The notes beneath the pieces were generated by a model. It made no database searches. It saw nothing but the letters and a program-made list of their open reading frames with translations, and was not told where the DNA came from. A stretch of 64,000 nt of DNA from contig NC_092650.1 of NCBI RefSeq assembly GCF_032118995.1, positions 20,460,501 through 20,524,500 on the forward strand, given 5' to 3'. Shown piece after piece: positions 59,501-64,000 of the stretch (positions are counted from its first letter, which is position 1; every line of letters starts with the position of its first letter). A program made the translations under genes and the position numbers. Source of the DNA: Asterias amurensis. Taxonomy: Eukaryota; Echinodermata; Asteroidea; Forcipulatida; Asteriidae.

Positions 59501-62500
59501 TTTTCCTGGATCCTTCCCTTAACCCTTTTCCCCTCTTGTTTCTGTAAAAGGATATGTATTTGTTCGTAGTGTTGTTTTATGCATCTGGATCGAAAGCTAA
59601 GGCCATCTACCCTACTCATTATTAGTAATATAATGGTATATTCCAATTTTTTTCTCTTTTTTTTTTTTCGCAGCTATCATTCAGGAGATTGACCCAACAG
59701 AGATCCACATTTCATGCTTGGAAGCTTTTTCCTTTGACTACGTTGTCAGGTGGCCGGAATCTCTCATTCTCAGCAGAAAGGTAGGATTCTGCTAGAGCTT
59801 TTTTTAGAGCAGTAAAAACATTGCTAAGCAAAAATGAACCTGTCACAAACAATGTGTGTGACATGGGACTGATTTCACAAAGCAGTAGGGCTAGTCGGAA
59901 CTTAGGACTAATCGTAGGAGATATTAAAAACTTAAGGCTAGTCCTAGACTAGTCTTAACTCTTTGTGAAATCCACCCCTGCAGCCGATTTCATGAACCTT
60001 ATGCTAATGCGTAAGTCAACTTGTGCAATGTTTATGGCGCAGGTTGCTCCATAAACGTTGCACAAGTGGACTTAACAAGTTGCGTAAAGTTTCGTGAAAT
60101 CCCCCCCTGGTCTTTTGGCTGGTAACCTCATTAATAAGGGAAAGCTCCATTAAAGAATTTCTGAGTTTGACCACAACAACTTACAGCGCATCCAGTCACT
60201 CCTAACTCTTCCAGACGTTGAACCTTTCAAGCACTTAGTTCAATAATCTGGTTCAGTGCGACTCCAAATCCGGTATTTTGCTGTCCATCAGGTGGAATTA
60301 TTTATTAAAAAAGCTATGTACAGATTGATCATATTGATTTACAGCTGATTTTAAAATTGTTTCCACACTTTTGACTTACAGGGAAGGTGCATTATTGGTA
60401 ATTGTCAAAGACCAGTGTTCTCACTTGGTGTATCTCAACATATGCATTAAATAACAAACTTGTGAAAATTTGAGCTTGATTGGTCATCGGAGTTGGGAGA
60501 AAATGATGAAAGTAAAAACACCCTTGTTGGCAAATTTATGTGCTTTCAGATAGGAATAAAAGACTTCTAGCCAGAAGTCTTTTGTTATTTTAGTGAGAAA
60601 TTACCTCTATTTCAAAATCTATTCTACTTCAGAGGGAGCCGTTTCTCACAATGTTTTATGATATCAACAGCTCTCCAATGCTCGTTACCAAGTCAGTTTT
60701 TAAGTTAGTATTTGTTTTGAGTAAATACCAAACGTGTACCTTCCCTTTAAGCTAATGCTTTATTATGAACAATTTTATTCATTTATTCTCCAAAAAGTGA
60801 ATGAAGTCTAATCAATCAAAAGCATTTCAGTTGATCAATCTTTACATTTCCATCTGTTTTAGGCATTAACACGATACCAAATGCTGTTCCGACACTTGTT
60901 TTACTGCAAGCACGTCGAGAGAATACTATGCAAGTGAGTATTTATATACACTATATTTAGTTTCATTGTAAACATTCCCTTCCTTGCTGGATGTAGAAAA
61001 TATCCAAAAGAGAGTCTGTGAAATTATCATGGGCAAAGATTACACTACCTATGAAGAGGTGCTTGCAACCCTCAACCTAGAAACCCTTGAGGAACGAAGG
61101 AAGCAGCTGTGCCTGAGCTTCTTCAAATCCTTGCTTTCTTCTGAGCAACTCTGCAACTGGGTCCCACCACTTAGGAAAAATATTCACCACAGGAACTTGA
61201 GAAACTCAGATGAAATCTCACTACCAGTTTGCAAAACCAAACGGTACCAAAATAGTCTGATTATGTATATGACCAGTTTATGGAACAAAACCCAATTTTA
61301 AACCAATAATAATATTTTTCTATATTTTTACCACATCCAGCCATTATGATCACTTTTTAATGTTGTAAATACAACTACAATCAATGGCCTGCTTTTTTTG
61401 AGTGATGTTCTGATTTTAATTGGTTTTGTTTTGCTTGTTTTTCGTGATTATAACATTTTCAATTCTTGTCTGTTGTTTTGTTGTATTGTAACACCATTTT
61501 TTAATAAAAGTAATTCAATTTCAATGTGCAATTTCAATGTGTAAATTTAGGCGAGTGGCTTAAATATTTCATATATTGTTTTATTTTTATTACCAATTTG
61601 CCTTCTATTCAATTTCAAATTTTAAATTTATGTAAAATTGTTGTAATTCAGACTTTGTGCTGTGAGGACAGTTTTTTAATAAACCATTTTATCTCTCTAT
61701 CTATCTATCTATCAATCTTTTCTGTAAAAGCTTTCTCTGGTTTGTAATAGTGTCTAAAATAATATTATGACATCGGTATTGTTGCAGAAACATAGATACT
61801 ATGGTAACATGGGAAACATTGGAAAATGTAAATTCAGGACATGATTGTTCTGACCTTTTTGTTTGAGCTGAAGTAGGTCAAATCTTGCTGCCATTTGCGT
61901 CCGCTAACTGTGGTACGAGCCATTTCTGGCAGCTATGGTCCTTAAGGGGTTAAATAAACTGTACTTGGAGTGGATTTAGGGCCAAAGGTTATGGGTCATT
62001 CCATGCCAACTTACCAAGATTTTGCTAATTTCAGTTTTTATAAAGGCCGATGCCTTGATATCCAAATGGCCTGTGCTACTTTGATACTAGATTCTAGTTG
62101 GTCTGAATTTTGTTGGGGCTCATATTTCAAAAATGTGAAGGAGTAGGATTCTAAAAAGGTTGTGTATCTTCATGCTACCCATAGCGGATTGTTTTTGAAA
62201 AACAGTTTATAAAATCTGAGACGCCGATTTGGCACAAAATGACTCTTATATCGTTGTGAGAGACTACCGTACACAGATAACTGTCATTATCCCTCCCACA
62301 GTCTATGGGTCCTGAACAAGGCTGCTAAGAAGTACACACTACACTCATCCAAGTGGTACGCAGCAGCCTTTGCGCTTCGGCAACGCATGCTCCATCTAGT
62401 GCAGAACCTCCAGTACTATATGATGTTTGAGGTGGTGGAGCCAAACTGGCAGATCATGGAGACCAAACTCAGACAGGTACCTGTTTACTGTTTCTTTAAA

Positions 62501-63776
62501 GACACTGGACACTATTGGTAATTGTCAAAGACCAGTCTTCTCACTTGCTGTATCTGAACAAATGCATAAAATATAAAACCTGTGAAAATTTGAGCTCAAT
62601 CGGTCATCGAAGTTGCCAAATAATAATAACAGAAAAAACACCCTTGTCACACAAAGTTGCTTGACTTTGAGACCTCAAATTCTAAATCTGAGGTTTAAAA
62701 ATCAAATTTATGAAAATTACTTCTTTCTCGAAAACTACGTCACTTCATCAGAGGGAGCCATTTCTCACAATGTTTTGTACCATCAACCCTCCCAAATCCT
62801 CGTAACCAAGTAGGTTTTTACGCTAATAATTATTTTGAGTAATTACCAATAGTGTCCACTGCCTTTAAGAAGTTTTGTTTGTATGTCTAGGTAATCTTCC
62901 CGTCATAATTACCTTGCATAATTTTGTGCCAGTTTTCTTTCTGGTTTTCTCTTTTGGCTTATGTTATTTACTTGCTTCATTGTTTTGTGCATGTATTTTG
63001 TCCATGCTCTTTCTGTATTTTATTCAAATTAGTTAATTAATTAATTCAATCAATCAAAATAAATTACATGATCAACTTTATTGATATTCTTTTTTTTTTT
63101 TTTTTTTTTACACACTTGTTTTCGCCCCCAAAACAATTAAATATTTAAGTACAGTTTTAATGTAGTCTTTCTAAAATGGTGCACAATTTGTACTCCTATT
63201 AATTACTCTCTGTTTGTGGTTCTCTATCATCCAGATATCCAACATTGATGATGTGTTGGACATTCACACTGACTTCTTAGACAAATGTCTAAAAGACTGC
63301 ATGCTGACCAACCCAGAGTTATTGAAGATCGTCAGTAAACTCATGCTCGTGTGTGTCACATTCGCCAATTGCATCCAGGTAAGGTATACCATATAAAATC
63401 ACTATAGCTTTTTTTTTTTCCTGGGGTTTAAAAGTTGCCTGTGGATTTTCTTACAGAAATCAAGAAAGTACTTAACATACTGTGTTTAATACACATCAGT
63501 ATCAGGTTAAAAATGTATATTATGTTCTTTAACCTCATAACTTGCAACTGGTTTATATTGTTTACCCTGATGCAAAACTAACATCTATCAGACAGTAAAA
63601 CTCATTGTTTTACTTTTGCAAATAAATGCTAAAAATCGCCTTTTCTTCTACATGTTCAGAGAATGACGGAGACGATGAACGTAGAGGGAGAGGCTAGCTT
63701 CTTGGTGGATACTACAGACCCTAAAGGCAAGGACAAGGATAAGACAGAGTCTAAGAAATGGAAAGCTGCTACCAAG
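47549..63776 (+). CDS. TUBGCP2: Gamma-tubulin complex component 2 (partial: 3' end beyond window)
   Basis: GCP2 pairs with GCP3 in the gamma-tubulin small complex, which binds gamma-tubulin and nucleates microtubules at centrosomes and spindle poles. Exons: 47549-47601, 48597-48764, 49877-50039, 50749-50851, 51158-51324, 52704-52931, 54085-54284, 55408-55522, 56288-56462, 57594-57744, 58455-58634, 59297-59370, 59674-59780, 60863-60933, 62302-62476, 63235-63378 and 63660-63776. Phase is kept at all 16 joins, giving 797 aa so far (human is about 902, so roughly the last 100 residues are missing). Start MSEFRVHHQVSEL matches the family. The Grip1 domain starts near residue 219 (exon 6 on; SSFEYGVVNHAL, APYFEVLEKWIYKGII, ADKILRTGKYLNVIRECG), and the Grip2/gamma-tubulin-binding part from about 510 (SIKRYFLLEQGDFFVH, LTRYQMLFRHLFYCKHVER, NLQYYMMFEV, CLKDCMLTNPELLK). 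Introns hold most of the mobile elements listed. Identification is very secure. Confidence 0.97.
47768..48030 (+). mobile_element. tRNA-Ser-like SINE in TUBGCP2 intron 1
   Basis: Head AAGTGTCGTGGCAGAGCAGT and TAAGAGCAC, decayed B box, GACACTT-like and GTAAAGCTGTAGGTCCTGTG body, AGAGAAGGGGTTCACCCCGG. Confidence 0.78.
48105..48290 (+). repeat. GGTATTTTCTTGAAACCTGCA repeat, TUBGCP2 intron 1
   Basis: Same order of blocks as 18645-18765 with more of the interior (GTGCCGGGGTAACGAAGGGG). No coding frame persists. Confidence 0.6.
49025..49165 (+). repeat. GTGCCCTTTGCAAAGTTCC repeat, copy 2
   Basis: Shares TGGTGCCCTTTGCAA, TTTCCTCATAGAAGTG and GCCCCTTCAA with 13245-13330. TUBGCP2 intron 2. Related blocks, more diverged or inverted, lie at 34667-34795, 40855-40930, 41972-42082 and 53610-53705. 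Confidence 0.6.
50310..50640 (-). mobile_element. Second SINE type with class I tRNA-like head
   Basis: - strand: ATAGATAGCTCAGCTGGTAG, GCAGGTTCAAGTCC. Surrounding blocks (TAGTCTCTCTACTTTGTCAA; AATTTTTCTTTGGTCAACCC) are shared with 8286. TUBGCP2 intron 3. Confidence 0.65.
51396..51786. mobile_element. Long foldback MITE family C (AGGAACACGTTGCC)
   Basis: About 390 bases with arms of about 180. Left TTAAAGGAACACGTTGCC and right GGCAACGTGTTCCTTTAA. The centre is the palindrome CCATTTATGGG...GACTCCCATAAATGG. Both arms carry TCGAAATTGCGTGGTTTTCC or its inverse. Non-coding; TUBGCP2 intron 5. Confidence 0.88.
52090..52495 (-). mobile_element. tRNA-Ser-like SINE, long-body variant with T-rich insertion
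   Basis: Body matches 11453 (CACAGGTACCCACTTAAACC, GGGTGAAGAGAAGCAATTAT) and is split by a (GTTT)n-containing stretch and about 100 unrelated bases at 52135-52260. TUBGCP2 intron 5. Confidence 0.7.
52940..53496. mobile_element. MITE family A, copy 6, interrupted by family B
   Basis: Left end at 52944 (TTAATGGCACTGCACAC). The right terminus is split: GTGTCCA ends at 53295 and AGTGCCTTTAAA resumes at 53486. The family B element lies exactly between, so B inserted after A. In TUBGCP2 intron 6. Confidence 0.8.
53296..53485. mobile_element. Foldback MITE family B (GGGGTGGATTTCACAAAGG)
   Basis: About 190 bases, almost entirely inverted repeat: left arm GGGGTGGATTTCACAAAGG followed by multiple TCCTAACTTAGGACTAGTCC blocks, mirrored at the right. 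The short palindrome TCCTAACTTAGGA is repeated inside both arms. Confidence 0.85.
53610..53705 (-). repeat. GTGCCCTTTGCAAGGTTTC repeat, inverse copy
   Basis: GAAACCTTGCAAAGGGCACC followed by GCAAAAGCACAGGGCACC and GCCCTGGGTAATAATT corresponds to the complement of 13195-13270. TUBGCP2 intron 6. Confidence 0.6.
53739..53782 (+). other. Hammerhead-ribozyme-like motif, TUBGCP2 intron 6
   Basis: CTGACGA (53744-53750) is followed by a perfect 6-bp stem GACTAG/CTAGTC with loop AGCAAG, then GAAA (53770-53773). This is the order of the conserved hammerhead core (CUGANGA, stem II, GAAA). Flanking GTCTC and GAGAC can also pair. Such motifs are known in Penelope-like retroelements (Cervera and de la Pena). 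The cleavage-site strand was not located, so activity is unproven. Confidence 0.45.
53790..54010 (+). mobile_element. Retroelement fragment, Penelope-like candidate, copy 1
   Basis: Follows the hammerhead-like motif. Blocks AGCAGGACAGTTCT, ACTCCGCGGCAGTAGAA and ACACATGGTGT recur in the same order at 56570-56720. No coding sequence survives. The assignment to Penelope-like elements is inferred from the hammerhead-like motif only. Confidence 0.4.
54421..54614. mobile_element. Foldback family D, copy 2
   Basis: Left GGCCCCAATTTCATAGAGCT, right CAGCTCTATGAGATTGGGCC. Multiple CTAAGCA motifs inside. TUBGCP2 intron 7. Confidence 0.75.
54870..55065 (+). mobile_element. LINE 3' end (CR1/L2-like) with (ATT)n tail
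   Basis: A frame reads SLRDTHDISHFQNSLKTHLF, then KLAFEHI and a stop, like the last residues of CR1/L2 polymerases (..F...LKTHLF..A). Then follows a 3' UTR with GCGCCTTACAAATGCTGTG and an ATT microsatellite. Inserted in a TUBGCP2 intron, 5'-truncated. Confidence 0.7.
55767..55945. mobile_element. MITE family A, copy 7 (one end only)
   Basis: TTAAAGACACTGGACACTAT through the AAAGTTGCGAGATAATAG and AAACACCCTC blocks, then similarity stops. The other half is missing. TUBGCP2 intron 8. Confidence 0.75.
56045..56155. mobile_element. Foldback family D, copy 3 (deleted)
   Basis: GGGCCTAATATCAAAAATTT through TTGCTTAGCATGAAATTTCT to CAGCTCTATGAAATTGGG. About half the length of copy 5. Confidence 0.65.
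56515..56725 (+). mobile_element. Retroelement fragment, Penelope-like candidate, copy 2
   Basis: Shares AGCAGGACAGTTCT, ACTCCGCAGCAGTAGAA and ACACATGGTGT with the fragment at 53790, in the same order and spacing. Its first part (GACGATCTTTCCC, stem, TCGAAG) looks like a decayed form of the hammerhead-like motif. Confidence 0.4.
57191..57226 (-). other. Hammerhead-ribozyme-like motif on - strand, TUBGCP2 intron 9
   Basis: Read on the - strand: CAGAAGA, then a 6-bp stem GATCAG/CTGATC with loop AGCATA, then GAAA, then CGTCGAG. It has the same spacing as the motif at 53739 but the opposite orientation and one change in the CTGANGA box. The surrounding 57120-57340 looks like a fragment of a retroelement terminal region. 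Confidence 0.4.
57360..57515 (-). mobile_element. tRNA-Ser-like SINE head fragment
   Basis: - strand head GGCATGTCGTGACTGAGCGG, B box GGTTTGAAATCCGG and the CACTTGCGCCCTTGAGCGAG block; the body is missing. TUBGCP2 intron 9, next to the hammerhead-like region. Confidence 0.72.
57769..57871. mobile_element. Foldback family D, copy 4 (fragment)
   Basis: GGGCCAAATTTAATAAAGCT at the left; runs into the next copy through GTGACATGGGCCC. Begins 24 bases after the exon 10 donor of TUBGCP2. Confidence 0.6.
57872..58102. mobile_element. Foldback family D, copy 5 (full)
   Basis: Left GGGCCCAATTTCATAGAGCT and right AGCTCTATGAAATTGGGCCC are perfect inverse copies, with inner arms AAATTTGCTTAGCATGAAAT mirrored. 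231 bases. Confidence 0.85.
58177..58412. mobile_element. Foldback family D, copy 6 (GGCTCTGCTTAC subtype)
   Basis: Left GGCCCAATTTCGTGGCTCTG and right AGCAGAGCCATGAAGTTGG. Same subtype as the copy at 4928. It ends about 42 bases before TUBGCP2 exon 11. Confidence 0.72.
58729..58862 (+). pseudogene. Decayed partial duplicate of TUBGCP2 exon 11 in the following intron
   Basis: Intronic sequence from about 58764 repeats the last about 65 bases of exon 11 and the first bases of its intron (shared blocks CTCCTGGAGCTTGCTGT and AACTCTGATGCCTTCAA, then GACTTGAGGTAA and TGTGATTTA). The offset is about 193 bases, so this looks like a local tandem duplication. The copy has an in-frame TAG where exon 11 reads CCAGCCAGG and a 3-base insertion in the AAAGATGAC block, so it cannot encode the segment. 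A donor-like GGTAATG remains. Weaker similarity extends back to about 58729. Confidence 0.8.
59872..59985. mobile_element. Family B foldback, degenerate copy
   Basis: Starts TGATTTCACAAAGCAGTAGG and ends TTTGTGAAATCCACCCC, with GGACTAATCGTAGGA and GGCTAGTCCTAGACTAG inside. About 115 bases, in TUBGCP2 intron 13. Confidence 0.7.
59986..60112. mobile_element. Foldback element adjoining family B
   Basis: Arms ATTTCATGAACCTTATGCTA and the inverse near ACGTTGCACAAGTGGACTTA form a foldback around GGCGCAGGTTGCTCC. It abuts the family B copy with the shared CCACCCCTGCAGCCGATTTC junction. Confidence 0.6.
60381..60750. mobile_element. MITE family A, copy 8 (variant ends)
   Basis: Ends GGGAAGGTGCATTATTGG and ACGTGTACCTTCCCTTTAA differ from the usual termini while the interior is family A. 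TUBGCP2 intron 13. Confidence 0.78.
60975..61535 (+). mobile_element. LINE C-terminal fragment in TUBGCP2 intron 14
   Basis: A frame of 105 aa reads VENIQKRVCEIIMGKDYTTY, then EEVLATLNLETLEERRKQLC, and later RNLRNSDEISLPVCKTKRYQ with NSLI and a stop. This is the typical end of a non-LTR retrotransposon polymerase (QKR..RII...Y..YEEAL..L.L.TLEERR..LC...K; KT.RYQNS). The 3' part ends in AATAAAAGTAATTCAATTTC-like sequence. The fragment is 5'-truncated and has no catalytic YADD box in the window. Confidence 0.82.
62495..62868. mobile_element. MITE family A, copy 9 (full)
   Basis: Ends TTTAAAGACACTGGACACTA and TAGTGTCCACTGCCTTTAA. Begins only 18 bases after the TUBGCP2 exon 15 donor, yet the donor GTACCT is intact. 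Confidence 0.85.
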
Positions 63777-63811
63777 GTACTGTAACACTGTACCACTTTA
63801 TTTTGGGAAAG

Positions 63812-64000
63812 AGACTAATGGCCGAGCGGTCAAGCGCGCACACCGGACTTGAGCTCTGGTGTTTCTGGTCAGCTGAGTTCTAGTTCGAGTCTTGCTCATG
63901 ACACTATAGTCCTTAACCAAGACACTTGAACGTCATTGCAAGATGAAGAGAAGCAATAAGCCATAGTTACGTATGTTGTGTAATGCACATAAAATAACCC
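63812..64000 (+). mobile_element. tRNA-Ser-like SINE, runs off the window
   Basis: Head AATGGCCGAGCGGTCAAGCG (clear class II A box), TAGTTCGAGTC B box, GACACTATAGTCCTTAACCA, then AATGCACATAAAATAACCC at the end. TUBGCP2 intron 17. Confidence 0.78.

Overview
This window is animal nuclear DNA, most likely from an echinoderm and probably a sea star. The evidence is intron-split deuterostome genes with GT..AG junctions, AT-rich introns, and many copies of tRNA-derived SINEs and small foldback elements. The species call rests on general impression and cannot be proven here. There is no bacterial operon, CRISPR array or defence system.

Layout. (1) 2.7-4.6 kb, + strand: cytochrome c oxidase subunit 4 in three coding exons. 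(2) 8.8-14.6 kb, - strand: an eight-exon coiled-coil protein of 360 aa resembling vertebrate C20orf96. (3) 15.9-19.8 kb, + strand: a seven-exon CIBAR1 (FAM92) BAR-domain gene of 310 aa, head-to-head with (2) across about 1.3 kb. (4) 26.5-31.3 kb, - strand: an RBM12/RBM12B-like RNA-binding protein of about 1610 aa in one coding exon, tail-to-tail with CIBAR1. (5) 47.5 kb to the window end, + strand: TUBGCP2 (gamma-tubulin complex component 2), with 17 exons seen and the 3' end cut off.

The reading frames of genes 1, 2, 3 and 5 join with consistent splice phase at every junction, so the exon borders should be close to base-accurate. The CIBAR1/RBM12B convergent pair matches the human chromosome 8q22 arrangement as I remember it, which suggests deep microsynteny and favours RBM12B over RBM12.

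The rest is repeat-rich. One MITE family (termini near CACTATTGGTAATTA) occurs at least nine times. Several other foldback families, a tRNA-Ser-like SINE family (about a dozen copies), a second tRNA-like SINE, fragments of non-LTR retrotransposons, and hammerhead-like motifs of the kind found in Penelope-like elements are also present. Tandem DNA includes a 62-bp satellite carrying CCCTAA telomere-type hexamers (22.7-23.2 kb) and a 30-bp array with a 325-bp higher-order period (45.8-46.6 kb). The 31.4-47.5 kb stretch has no gene I can support. The most interesting observations are the conserved gene pair, a decayed duplicate of TUBGCP2 exon 11, the hammerhead-like motifs, the telomere-like satellite, and a cluster of near-perfect hairpins just upstream of TUBGCP2.
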